Assembly: GCA_907163375.1 (NCBI GenBank)
Contig: CAJQUW010005333.1
Span: 1-64,000 of the forward strand
Direction: 5' to 3'
Origin: Prostheceraeus crozeri
Lineage: Eukaryota; Platyhelminthes; Polycladida; Euryleptidae
Length of the DNA stretch: 64,000 nt
Under the pieces are notes generated by a model. That model was not told the origin of the DNA, did no database searches, and worked only from the letters and a program-made list of their open reading frames with translations. A program made the translations under genes and the position numbers. Below, piece by piece: positions 47,040 to 58,921 of the stretch (the first letter of the stretch is position 1; every line of letters starts with the position of its first letter).

Positions 47040-50000
47040 ATGGAACCACCTAGAAAGAAATTGAAATCTGCGAATCAAGTACAAATAACGTCTTTCTTCA
47101 GGTAATTGAATGATCCCATAAATGAGGTTTATTAAAAAGAATAATTCTCCTTTCAGAGATCAGAGGAAAACTAATAATAACAAACAGACGGCTGAGGTGT
47201 GATCGAGTCTCTAGTCAAATCTTATTAGTTGTTAGACGAAACTTATTAGTTGTTATTTATCATGTACATAGATTTAGGTAACTATGTCAAATGTTGCACT
47301 GGAATGACCTGCGTTGACAATCTAAAGAAGATACAGCTGAAATAATTTGAGAAAAACACATTTTGTGTACGTCCGACAGATTTTGGTGGAAAACTTTAGC
47401 ACAGGATTTCTTGAAGAATATCTTCCAAACAAGAGTCAAATTGAAATAATATTATTGCAAATATAAATGATTGATACTTTGGAAGCTTTCACGATTGCAG
47501 ACTTAATTTTCACATAGTGGCATTAATAAATAGAGCCGAAAATCTGTCGGACGTACAGCGACGCGTTCGAAAGGCTGGTATATTATCTGAGGTGATCACT
47601 TCATCAAACTTTTTGCATAGAAAGATTGCGTGGGTACCACATTCTCATATTAAGATGGCTTTTCCATAATCATTCTAATTTTCAGTGAACTAGGAACGAA
47701 AATGTGTTGTACGTCCGACAGATGACTTTTTGAAAAAATTGAACTTCAAAGCAAATTTCCAAAGCCAATGAGAATCAAGAGGTCGAATAAATAACTGCTC
47801 CCGATGATTTTGGGTATTACCTTGTAATTTCTGACAATAAAATTTTTAGAAAACTAAAATATTTTTTGATATGGATGATGACCAATTTCGTAACAGACCC
47901 ACATTTAGACCTTAGATTTTTAGCCGTTAGCATTTTGCACATTAGATGTATTTTCCGTTCTGCTAATCTTAATTATTCAAATATTGCTTATTTTTTCAGA
48001 CCTAAGACAACCGCTGACGAAACGTACAATGATGGAACATCTGAAAAAAGTGACAAGTCAAGAGTTGAGCATGAGTGATTCCGCATCTGTCAGTGGATGT
48101 GCTGAGAATTCGCGTTCCCCTCAAGCCTCGACCAGCATGAACATACTTAGTCCATCTGCTGAAGTTCATATTCCACTATGGGACATCGGAATTGTTGCCT
48201 CAAGACAGACCTCAGTCAGTGCCGTTACAGATACCGAAAAATATCACTATTTGATGTATGCCTACGAGGGAAGTAATTATGCGACATACTATGTTAGCAA
48301 AAAAGGAAAGCAGGTGCCCTCACGTTTCAATCATCATGGCTCAAGGAATACAGTTGGTTGACATACTCGCCGTCTCAAGGTGGCGGATATTGCAAGTATT
48401 GCGTTTTCTTTGCGAAACCATCGGCCAGGGTCACTCTGGGTGTTCTAGTAAAAACCCCCTTCAAAACATTTAGCAAGGCTAAAGGAAAAGATGGCTACCT
48501 GACAAATCATGACAGCGCTCATTTTCATCATGATGCAATTGTCTTAGGCAAGTCGTTTTTGGAAGCCTACAATAAACCAGAGTCCAGGATAGACAACCGC
48601 ATCGACCAACAACGTAAGGAGCTGTCAGACAAAAACAAGCACATACTGTCTTGTATAGTAGATGACATCAGACTTTGTGGCATGCAGGGCCTGCCTTTGA
48701 GAGGACACAGAGACGATTCCACGGCGGATCCCAACACCAATAGAGGTACTTTCCTTGCTGTTTTGGATTACTCTGCCAGGAGAGACGAGATCTTGCAAAA
48801 CCATCTCGAATATGGACAGAAAAACCAGCGATACACATCCAAAAACAATTCAAAATGAAATTATTTCAATTATTTCCAACAACATCAGAGAAAACGTCAT
48901 GCAGCCTCTGAAGAAAGTACCATACTACAGCATCATTGCAGACGAAGTCACCGACCCTCATGGCAATCAACAGATATTGTCATTTTGTTTGAGATTCATC
49001 GAAACATCTGATGACAACCGACATCCGGCCCATATCAGAGAAGCATTTATCGACTTCTGCTACCTAGAAAGAGCGACTGGTCAAGCTGTATCGTCAGCCA
49101 TTTTTGAACTGCTTAAAAAGCATGAGCTTGATATAGGTAATATGCGTGGCCAAGCTTATGATGGAGCTTCTTCTATGTCCGGTGAGAAAAATGGCGTTCA
49201 AGCTATCATTAAAGAAAGAAATCCTCTCGCGCTCTACACCCACTGCCGCTCACATGTACTAAGTCTTGCCATTGGAAATTCATGCTCTGTTCAACCAATC
49301 AATCATATGGTTGAGGTCATCAATGAAGTATTCTTATTTTTTGACCATTCTCCAAAGAGACAGCGCTTCTTCGAATTTGTCCTTGATGTCTACTCTCCTA
49401 ACAGCAGAGTAAATAAGCTCAAAGGTCTTTGTAAAACCAGGTGGACAGAAAGACACGACTGCCTAGAAACTTTTCATGCTCTCTATGTATATATCTACAC
49501 CACCTTACATGCAATTCATGATGCTGATCAGTATCCAGACCTCGAGGAGGCAAGAGAGAGTGGTGAAAGATGGAAGTGGGACGGAGCAACTCGAATCACA
49601 GCAGAGGGACTGAAATGCTCAATGATGTCTGGTTGCAACATAGTTGCACTAATAGTTCTCCTCAACGGTCTAGATCCACTTAAAGGGCTCAGTGCAAAAC
49701 TACAAAAACGTGATGCAGATGTAGTGACTGCGTATGGCAGCATTGATAAAGCCATCAACGAAGTCTCTGGTCAAAGAGCGAACATTGATACGCTATGGAT
49801 AGATTGGTTCGAAGATGCTGCGAAGATTGGTGCAGACATTGGAGCAAAATTTGATCTTCCTAGAACTGCAAAATTCCAGAAACATCGACCAAACACGCCT
49901 GCTGATAATCCCAGGTAATCTACTCAGTGCTAACTAATTCAAATTAGTGTTTCAACTATTAATAGCTATTAAGTGATAAAATGTAATTAATTTAATCAAT

Positions 50001-51228
50001 GTTTAAGAAAATTGATTGATAATAGCTATTTTCTTCACTCTTAATACAAAACATTTTGCATGAAAATAAGTCGCATCGGTACTCAACATACAGACACTAT
50101 GCCTCTCACATAGGGCTACATGTATAATATTGTGCAAACTTCACATATCTATGATTATTATTCAATGTTTCAGCACATACTACAGACGAACAATCGGGAT
50201 ACCGTTCATGGATAATCTGGTTCAACAGATGAAAAGTCGATTTTCGACTGAGAATAGAAGGGTGACCGCAATAATGTCACTGGTTCCCCGTGTGATTGCG
50301 AATTGAGTGATGCTGATATGGAACTATTGGAAACTCAATTACAATTCTGGGACGAAGATATGCCCTCTCCTGACAGTCTTAAAGTAAGCATATGCATAAT
50401 CTGTACGTACACAACTGCACATTATTCATATTTTAGCTACATGTAATTATTCTTGAGTAACATAATTTGGCTCCGATATCAATGCCATCAATTTGAGGTT
50501 CAGGGAAGCTATATGTTAATGAAATCCATGAAACCTGCCGAGCAACAAGGATAAATGTAAAGCTTATCAATCGTTGATATTCCGATATCTTGATATGTGC
50601 ATGTTTGATATTTTAGTGCCATTGAATTTTGATTTCCTTGATATCTTCATGTTTTGATGATATTTTAAATTTGTGTCCTAGATTCTCTGATGTGTGAACA
50701 GGCCGTTATACTGGCGAAACTTTATAAATTATAACAAAATACATTCAGCAGCTTAGATTGATTTATTTTTGCTTTATCAAATTTTGGTTGATTAAACCGA
50801 CAATGATTGCAAGGATCAATCATTTCGTACAATCGTAGAAAAAGTTTGTCTTCCTTGCTTTGTAGAGAGAACTACGTCGCTGGAAATCATCATGGATCGA
50901 GAACTCGACTTCAGCGACTCCAATTCCTGCAAACTTGGTTGACTGTCTGAACCATGCTGATGCTGACGTCTACCCCAACATCCGACAGCTTATCCTAGTA
51001 GGATGCGTCTCTCCAATTGGTTCTTCAGAGGCAGAGAGATCGTTTTCTGTTCTCAGACGTCTGAAAAATCATCTCAGAAGCACCATGTCAGAGGAAAGAT
51101 TGGCGGGACTGACAATGATGGCAGTGCACTATCCTGAAGCGTCCGGTCTCTCGTCTGAACAATTAATTGAACGCTTTATTAAACAGCACCCACGAAAACT
51201 TTTTTGCCAATCGATCTTGTTTGATTGA
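47040..51228 (+). pseudogene. hAT-type transposase (TTF zinc finger, DUF4371-like, dimerisation domain), 4 exons, frameshifted
   Basis: Exon 1 (47040-47101) encodes MEPPRKKLKSANQVQITSFF, a basic nuclear-signal-like start plus QxxITSFF, then a GTAATT donor. Exon 2 (about 48007-49914) holds a TTF-type zinc finger (YCKYCVFF with His residues near 48520), the first catalytic Asp in SIIADEVTD, and the second in YDGASSMSG. Exon 3 is 50174-50383. Exon 4 (50866-51228) has the C-terminal dimerisation motif SSEAERSFSVLRRLKNHLRS with the catalytic Glu. Introns start GT and end AG. The first intron's nearer AG (47998-47999) leads to an early stop, while the AG at 48005-48006 keeps frame. Frame breaks occur at 48324/48325 (one base missing), in the A-run 48841-48845 (one extra) and near 50290. 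The enzyme would cut and paste the element; this copy looks dead unless the indels are assembly errors. Confidence 0.85.
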
Positions 51229-51520
51229 AAAAAATCATTGATTAAAAACCAACAGATTATGTTCTCATTTAATACTTCCGTATCAAGGGAAATTCATATT
51301 ATTGATTTTTGGTATACATGTATTAAGTACATGAAGTAATACAGGTCAATATTATTGCATACTTCACATCATTTTTGCATTGTATCAAGAATTTAATAAA
51401 GACCGATTTGTAAGTACATTATATTTATTACAGGAAAATAAGCTGTTCCAAAAAATTTTCAGTATACGACGTTTTATAGTGCCAAACCCCCCCCTCAACA
51501 AAAAGCTGGATCCGCGCCTG

Positions 51521-52082
51521 TAAGATGACCAGTCGCTTTGCAATAGAAACAGCATTCCATATTCTTCGTTTGGCTCATTGGTCTAACAGCTGCTGAGATT
51601 GGACTGGGAGAAAAAGGAATCAACTCTAAGAGGGACACTAATGCCTTCGTTGAGATTGTCTTGTCTCTACTCACTTCCAGATAAGCAATTTGTTTCAAAG
51701 AATTTGGCAAGATCTCGAGAAAACGTTGTCGAATAACTGCGTCTGACGCTGAGAAATAATATCCAATTTCCAACAAGTCATAATAACATTGCCGCACATC
51801 AGATCCACATGTAATATCATAGAATGCCTTTGTAACATCAGCCGGCTTCCGCGATAATCGCCACTCGGATTCAATCACTGCAAGTAATGACGAAACAGTT
51901 GTCCTGCCATCGATTTTTATTTCCCGTAGAAGTGAAATGTCAACACACAAAACTATCATGTTTATGCATGTTTCATCCTTCAAATCTGGATCTTTCTTCC
52001 GTTCAATATCTAGATAGGCCACCAGTTGCATTTTCCATGTCGAGAAGCAGACAGTCTCAGAAGTCAATTTGGCAGGTTTCAT
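51521..52082 (-). pseudogene. gag: Gag, 5' part, interrupted in the first zinc knuckle
   Basis: ATG at 52082-52080 lies 14 bases after the 5' LTR. The product is a small gag: with the 3' part at 45109-45194 it totals about 215 residues. The N-terminal two thirds have no named domain I recognise. They show an alpha-helix-rich look with FSTWKMQLVAYL and ESEWRLSRKPADVTKAFYDI, reminiscent of short retrotransposon gag regions in which a Trp-rich start precedes helices. Then comes CFYCKATGH, the first part of a CCHC knuckle. The frame is cut there by the hAT-like element, which adds about six foreign residues and a stop. Gag would package element RNA. The frame is also open upstream into the LTR (GTG at 52109), so the ATG at 52082 is preferred as the first Met. 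Confidence 0.85.
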
Positions 52083-52083
52083 A

Positions 52084-52096
52084 CTTGCGACGCCAG
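52084..52096 (-). promoter_or_regulatory. Primer-binding-site candidate
   Basis: Immediately after the 5' LTR the minus strand reads C, then TGGCGTCGCAAGT. TGG at this position is the usual complement of a tRNA 3' CCA end. I cannot name the tRNA. The gag ATG begins directly after it. Confidence 0.55.
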
Positions 52097-52215
52097 TGTT
52101 AGAAGTCACCTTTAGTCATCGAATTCATTTATTCACTGGCTGCCGCAGTCATGCAGCAGGCCATGTAACACAGTTCAACAGCGGACAATAGAATCTGCAC
52201 AATGACACTCTAACA
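52097..52215 (-). repeat. 5' LTR, 119 bp, intact
   Basis: Starts TGTTAGAG and ends TCTAACA on the element's strand. It contains GTGAATAAATG, a possible AATAAA polyadenylation signal. It is flanked on the outside by ATAAC. It is very short for a Ty3/gypsy-type LTR. Confidence 0.92.
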
Positions 52216-52220
52216 ATAAC

Positions 52221-52494
52221 AGCCATTAACATGATTATGCAACACTTGACATAATGATTGAATAACCCTATTCGCTATCGCCATCAATTTGATAATTACG
52301 GCTTAATGTGGAAGGAACATATTGCGAATTATCAATGCTACAGAAGTGATTATGTAATTCTCGACATGATGGTTATCAAATATCTCTATTCATGATTATT
52401 CATCAGTTCAGTTGTTACGACTTTATGTCTGGAAACTTAGGGAGAACATGCACCAATTAAATATCAAAGCTGGAAATTATGGAAGTAAAATAAA
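52221..52494. other. AT-rich DNA, nothing recognised
   Basis: No supported feature was seen. Confidence 0.4.
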
Positions 52495-52549
52495 TTGAAA
52501 ACATCGAGAAAATGCATCTCACACTTGTTCAGTCTATTTACTATATTAT

Positions 52550-52830
52550 TAGATTTCACTTCAAGGAAATATCTATGCGGTGATTGGAATAAATCATTTC
52601 TTGATAAGAAAGCATTTAAACGTTACACTTGCCTCAGTATTGTCAAGTTTGCTGGTAAAGTTTTCAAACAAATTCGAGGCAATCCGATGGGAGACACTTG
52701 TTGCACCTCACTCGCGGATTTGTTTTTAATTAACACATTGTGAATTTGTTTTTATGAAATCTTTGTTAGCAGAGAAGAAATTTGGACTTGCAAGATTGTT
52801 ATCGGGTGCATCTGTGTATTAAAGCATCGT
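52550..52830 (+). pseudogene. Penelope-like reverse transcriptase fragment
   Basis: An open stretch contains SFLDKKAFKRYTC, then FAGKVFKQIRGNPMGD with TSLADLFLINTL. In Penelope-like RTs the corresponding region reads FGxKVFxQxxGxPMGTxxAPLLADLFL, which is RT motif B. After the TGA at 52741 a shifted frame gives EFVFMKSLLAEKKFGLAR, consistent with the next part of the domain. Only this motif-B neighbourhood survives; motifs A and C and any GIY-YIG domain were not found. It differs from the element at 37250-38957 (PMGSHFAPAFA there), so it represents a second Penelope-like lineage. Confidence 0.6.
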
Positions 52831-53149
52831 CACTTTCAAAATTTGCTGCCCAAAATAAATCCAATTGACCTCATGGCCGAAAGAAGTGGTGATAATAATA
52901 AATCCACTGTCAAAATATTTAGATCCCAAAATAAATATTGTATAAGATAGCTTGCACACGTTAGTGTATCACAGAAAGTGGACTATTTTCAAATCCAGTG
53001 GTGTTGTTGACCTTTCCAGATAGCCTCATCCCCCAGAATATGGCTATTCATGCATTCCAAATAAATAGACAAATTATTATAATTTTTGCTTGTATTTTCA
53101 GGAAGTTATTGATATTGTTGATCCTGCCAATTGACACAGTCGCATAAGT

Positions 53150-53221
53150 GGCTCGTAGCTCAGTTGGTAGATCACAGGTCTAGTTAACCTTGGTCGTAGG
53201 TTCGAATCCTACCAGCCGCAC
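53150..53221 (+). tRNA. tRNA-Thr(AGT)-like sequence, probably a pseudogene or SINE head
   Basis: A-box TAGCTCAGTTGGTAGA and B-box GGTTCGAATCC are good, and the T arm GTAGG-TTCGAAT-CCTAC pairs perfectly. The anticodon arm AGGT-CTAGTTA-ACCT gives AGT. The 5' acceptor strand GTGGCTCG has one extra C relative to its partner CAGCCGC, the D stem has GCTC against GATC, and one anticodon-stem pair is mismatched. TTTT lies 5 bases downstream as a Pol III stop. The defects argue against a working tRNA. Confidence 0.6.
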
Positions 53222-53480
53222 ATCTTTTGCGAGGCAATTTGATCTATCGTTTCTTTAATTTAATTGTTGTTAATTGAAAGGACATAAAGGATTGGTATTT
53301 TGTGAGAGATCTGCGTCGTGGTGCCACACATATCCCGTGCAAACTTATGAATGAATTTGTTACTAAATTGCAGCATTTATTCACGTGAAGAGTTTTTCGA
53401 TCGTCGGGTGCAATGGGTGTCACAAGGTTCGCTGTTCTACAGCGGGGGTCCGCCAACCAAGGCATGCTGGAGAGCGTAGC
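53222..53480. repeat. Possible SINE body downstream of the tRNA-like sequence
   Basis: GC-richer patches (GTCGTGGTGCCACACATATCC; GGGTGCAATGGGTGTCACAA) end near GGGGGTCCGCCAACC. A tRNA-derived SINE of about 330 bp would fit, but no second copy in the window confirms it. Confidence 0.3.
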
Positions 53481-56400
53481 TGTCTGGTTTTCTTGCAGAC
53501 GAACTTAAAATAATTTTTCAGGTGTCGCCGATTGCTTTATGATGATTTTCAATTGATTTTCAATTCATGTGATGAATTTCAGTCCTGTTGAGGACAAATT
53601 TAATTCATATAATTCTCAGTAAAGCACGCATTGTGCAATGTTGCACATCATTTGAAATAGTAATATTTAATTCTTGACATGCTTTGGTGCTTCACTTAAT
53701 AAAAATTAAATCATTGAAAATTTTATGTACCGGTACTGTTGCATGGTCGATGAATGTCACCTGAGAGTGTCCTAAAAGGTATTGACGGGCTGAGAAAAGT
53801 GACCCACGTAGTCAATTGGGCTTCGCATACCTGGTGTACCTGTATGTTATGATTAAGCACGCATATCTGTTTACATCTGAACTGCTAAAATGATCTGAAT
53901 GAAGCCTACAATCCTTTCATATGCATTCATGGGGATGCTTATATTCCAGTGATGCTTTGGCATTGTCAATTTTGTGGCAGCAAATGTCGATGATCAGACC
54001 GCCTTCTAGTTCGGGAGTTATCATATAGTAGTTTGCCTTGAAGTTAACTGACTGACATTAAATTCTTTGCCAATCATATATGAAAAAAGCGATGTCATAA
54101 GCCCGAACATCGCCTAAGTATGGAACGCATGAGATTGATGCATAACGAAAAGTCAACTTTATTGCCTCTAAAAGTAAATGAAAGGAATTAAACTAATGCT
54201 GTCATGATATGAAAAGCTGATGATGATCATGATGATCTATTAAAACCACGTGTTTATTCGATATTCCTCCTTTATCAATACTGGAAAACATAATTCTTCT
54301 TCTATGAATACTGCGATATGAAATATTGATTAATCACTTTTTGTCACAATACTCTGAAATGAGAGATTGCAAATTGACTGAAACACATTCATTTATTTGC
54401 AAAATCTAACTATGGATTAATACAATAGAATATTAACTGCAGTCGTTGCTGATTGTTTAAAATATCAGCGTCATCACGCAAGCTTCTACGTATTTCTTCC
54501 CATAGCAGAGTCCCATCACTCACAATATTCTCTTCAAAATGCATCCTACAAGGACAGCGATATTTCACATTTATAATATTTGGAGATACAATGAAAAAAT
54601 GAGACCATAGCTTCAATTGTTGTGAGGAATTTCATTTCATGTCAAGATGATACAAGGCATAATAATTTTGTTAAAATTACGACTGTGCTTCTCAACAACA
54701 TCCTCAGCGATGTATCAAGTCTTGAAATATTCTTCTCACGATGCTCGCTTGTTTTATGCAACTGCTCATCAAAATTGTAGCGTTAAGTTTATGACTGATA
54801 CGATAACTTCAAAATTCCATTATCAAGCTGGGGTGAATCATAAGTTTTTGAAAATTTCGAAATGTCAGAAAATTGTTGGAAAATATTGAATCTTTGAAAC
54901 ATTTCTGTAAATCCAAGATGTATATCACTTTAGAAATGTGAGCACTGACTAGAAGCAATATGCTTTGAAAGCTCAATGCTCTTTGACTGTCTTAGATGCC
55001 TAGAAAACAAAATGCAGATAAATATTTTGAATTACAAGTGGTCATGTGCTTTGTTGGTTTTGAAATCGCCTAAAGATGATACAGTTTCGTGCCTTTTGTG
55101 ATGAATTTTTACTTTGTTTTACAATTTCAAATATTCTTTACGATCTCACTTGCTTTCTAATTTAATGCACTTCTGATTCGCATTCATGGTTTGAATAAAA
55201 ATTGTATCTCTCTCACTCTCCAAAAAAACTCCGTTTATTTTAGGAGCATCATCGCTACAGATGTCAAATGCATGTTACTGAGTGAGACAATGAAAAGTAC
55301 TTTCGATCAGAAGGTGAGGGGTTTAACCCTAACTTCGTACGAAAACGATTTTTTGTAGTGTTTAGTCCTACCTCTGATAATTGTGGATTAAGAAAACCAC
55401 GTCCATAAAGCTTCATTGTTGTTCAATACAAAAACTTTTCAAGAAAGGATCATCCACTTTTTGCTCTTTTGTTATTATTTTTACGATAATTTAACTTAGT
55501 GTACTAAATAGTTCATCATATTTCTGAAATTTCTCCTGTAATTCAGGAAAAGTAGACGAAGTGAAGACGATATTCAGTTTACCGTATAAATTTCATCAGA
55601 TAATAATAAATATAGCAGTTATCTAAGTCCATTACATTTTATCATGTATTGACACATTTAATTTGAATTTCGTGATATATCTGTAAACATTCTTAGCAAT
55701 AATATGTAATACAACACATTTTATTCTGAATTTTCTATAGTACAAAGACTGATAACGTCTCCTTTTGGAGAATTAATATGAATTAATTTCATACTAAATT
55801 GCATAATTCCCAGTCGAATGCTTGCGAGTAGTTGATTCTTTGCAAAGATGAAACACAACACGGGAATTACGCCGTCGGCAATGCACTGAGCAATCCAATG
55901 AAGTGTCTCACTATTGAGGAGACTTAGACGTATTTGATTGAATCTGTTGTTCGGTTTACATTTCTATAACTTATCAATTGGAAATTGTATCCATAAGTTG
56001 TATTCATTGGTTATGAAACAATTTTATATGTTGCCTTCGTTCTTTAGAAATCGACTTATAATTGGCCAAATTCATTGTTATACGTTGAATTTATGACGGC
56101 CAGTCTTTTTATCAAAATATCCATTTTGAATGCACTGTCTAATTCAGTTGCATTCAACAAGATTCTAAACAAATAATTAGAGCAAACTGTAAAATAACAT
56201 CTGCAGGCATTTTGGATTAATAAACTTCCTTTCAGAAAAGCAGCCATCAAGGTTTTGAAGTCTGAAGAAAGGCTTGCAATTCCTCGAAATACTTATTACT
56301 GCAATGGAGCACTGCTACTTAGAATAGTTAACTTCCAATTGAGCACAAAATGAAAACAGGCTCGCCGTTGAGTCGCAAACTGTCTAGCAAATAAGTTAAG

Positions 56401-58921
56401 CAATTGCTTCATTTTCTTCAGGTTAAATCTGTCAATTCTTTCATGTTTTTGGATGACGTACACGAATCCTTATGCTTAACAAAGCAAAATCAAGAGGTCG
56501 GTGGAATGATCGTTGTCGTAAAGGTTTCGCTATCGGCTCAGTCAAACTAAAAAGTCAAAATAATTCTCGCCTTTCATAGCTATTTCACTGACGCCGAAAC
56601 TTGCAACATCACATCATGTCATTGTATACGATAGATCCTCCGGCCCTAAGGTTTATCAAAGAAGACACGTGGAGGTTGTCTAATCCAGCAGGCAGGATTG
56701 TGCTAATTCCATCTTCCATTCAGATAAAATATTCTCCAGAGAGAAAGAAGCAATTGACGTTGTGATTATTCCGAAACGAAAAAGAGTCGACCGCCATTAT
56801 GCGAAAAGAAATTACACTATTTACAGCTCCAGCATTTGTCTGAGAGAAATCTCTATGAGAAGAATGCAATAGAAAGAGGATGCTAATATTCGCTTGCTTC
56901 TCCTTTTATACAAACGGAATATGCTGAATTCCAACCCGTCATTTTTGGCGTTTTCTATAAAGGCTACTGCAAATTCTAGTAATTCCGAAATCCTTGTCAT
57001 TAGGATGTAGTAAAAAATAGAATAGATAGCAGAAAATAAAGAGCAGACATCAAAGTGTTGTATAATGACTACAGCAACTGCAAGTCAAATCACTTTTGGA
57101 ATGGTCTGTATACGCAATATCTATGGATTTCAAATGTGTGAGTTTATTGCGAGTGCACACGTATAATTGCCAAAGCATTTTTCATAAATTACAGTTCATA
57201 ATGCATCGCCATAATTCGTGTTTATTGAATTATGAAGCAAATTACTTAAAAGTTCATGTTTGTTCATTTCTGACAAATGACGACTTGAAATCCCTTTCCT
57301 GTTGATAGCAAATCTTTCTTCTATATTTTCTGCAGCTCGCCGGATGTCTTTTTCTCTAGCAACAGGACACTGGATTGTTTTATGACATTAAGAAAGCAGA
57401 GATCTAATTATAGAATCCATTGCTCCCCAGTGAGCCTCATAGTGTAATATTTTCTCAATAAAATAGCCATAAAATAGTATATCAAAAAGAGATCGAGAAG
57501 TTTTCATGTTTGGAATAAAATATTTACGGCGCGTGCCAGAGAGCGATTGAAATAAAATTTTTGAGCCGAAAACAAAATTGAATATTCAGCAACTCAGATT
57601 TAAACAAAGAAAGATAATAATACTCGACAATCTTGTTTGAAAACTACATTTTTAAGAAGAAACATCATGCTTCTTTGTTCTTTTAGTTTTTTTCTTTATT
57701 ATTGGTTTTGTTGTTTTTATCCCAGCATTATGCATCATTTGTTTTATGCTGAACAATTTCAAAATATGTTTCGATGTGTGAAACAAAGCGCCTGTAATGT
57801 CGATAATATTCTATTCGAAGGTTTGCTAAGGTCAATGTTCATATCATACTACTCGTATTTGTCGACAGCAACTGAAGTTCCTGAAGGATTCCATTCCTTC
57901 ACATTCACCTATCTAGCAAGGCCATAGATAAACAAAAAAAAATCACTAGTTCACTTGTTTTGATCTGCTCTCCCTATAAAGAAATTGAGAAATTAACCAA
58001 ATTGGCGATAAAAGATAAAACCAAGAGATTTTTTTTGTTTTTACTGTTAATCCAGCTTTAAAAGTGGGTAATAAACGGCAATAGTACTTGGAGACAGATA
58101 TATGCTAAAAAATTTATTTCAAGCAGCAAACTTTTCCCTATAATAAATTCATTTTTCCACAACTCAGCAAAGATGACTTATCAACTGTTCTTTCGTAAAT
58201 GGAATATCACTACTAATAGCCTAAATGTGACTTTCAAATAGGAGCTTCTGAAAGTCAAATTTCCATTCATAAACAGAGAAAAGTGAAACTACTGTCTATC
58301 ATCGTACCCTCTTGATTCTAATTTTTTTTCATACAAGACAATTGTTTTAAGTGACAGCAGATGGTATAGCTGTGTTCGATCTCATTCATCAATGAGAATT
58401 TTTTGTGTTCCAAGTTGTCAGCGACCACTCAAATCACATATTCAAGATTTAACTGAATTTATTAATTCATGCAGACCAACAGAAAAATCTTCGATTTTGC
58501 GAATTATTTGGGATCTATTGTCTCACCCATGCCGTTATCACTTTCTGTAGTGAGAGATCTTCAAGTTTTTGCATCATATTTTGAGATATTTCCCATTAAA
58601 GGAACACTGTAAAGTTGCATCAGATGCATGGTTTAGAAAACCATTTTTCAAAATGTTTTGACGCAAAGCAAATTGACATGCAATAAAAAAGAACTACTGC
58701 GCAATAGTAGGCTATACCTTGACATTTGACTTCATAGATACTGGCGCTTGAAACTGAATTCATAAGAGACCAAATTCAATAGGCCTTCCTTTCGCATGCC
58801 AAGTGAGAGATTCAGATATGTTAATATGTGCACTTTCTAAGATAGGCAAGTCATAACTCGTACTTACCTACTATATTAATAAAGAAACAATTATAACAAA
58901 AGTATGAAATAATGAAAAAAG
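53481..58921. other. AT-rich DNA, nothing recognised
   Basis: About 5.4 kb with only chance ORFs; those at 54647-54889 and 57637-57927 show no domain. Confidence 0.45.

Larger units (their letters stand above)
45200..51520 (+). mobile_element. hAT-like DNA transposon, 6.3 kb, 5-bp TSD
   Basis: The ends are CAGTAGCGGATCCA on the left and TGGATCCGCGCCTG on the right, imperfect inverted repeats of about 14 bp, each followed inward by a run of eight or nine G. The flanking duplication is TAAGA (45195-45199, 51521-51525). It falls inside a gag zinc-knuckle codon run, which confirms both borders. The transposase (47040-51228) is of the hAT type with a DUF4371-like core. Five bases is not the usual hAT 8-bp TSD; hAT groups with 5-bp duplications exist in repeat catalogues as far as I recall. 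It sits opposite in orientation to the host LTR element. Confidence 0.9.
39691..52215 (-). mobile_element. Compact Ty3/gypsy-like LTR retrotransposon with two nested transposons
   Basis: The ends are 119-bp LTRs starting TGTTAGA and ending TCTAACA, flanked by a perfect 5-bp duplication ATAAC (39686-39690 and 52216-52220). Removing the two inner transposons and their target duplications leaves about 3867 bp, small for this group. Minus-strand order is LTR, primer site, gag, pro, pol (RT, RNase H, integrase), polypurine tract, LTR. The RT-RNase H-integrase order and D,D-35-E integrase place it with Ty3/gypsy. No envelope-like ORF and no chromodomain was seen. As I read them the two LTRs do not differ, which implies recent insertion. 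The inner elements must be younger still. Confidence 0.92.

Noticed and set aside
39691..52215. Endogenous retrovirus with an envelope gene
   Set aside because: No ORF between pol and the 3' LTR; only the polypurine tract and about 50 bases lie there.
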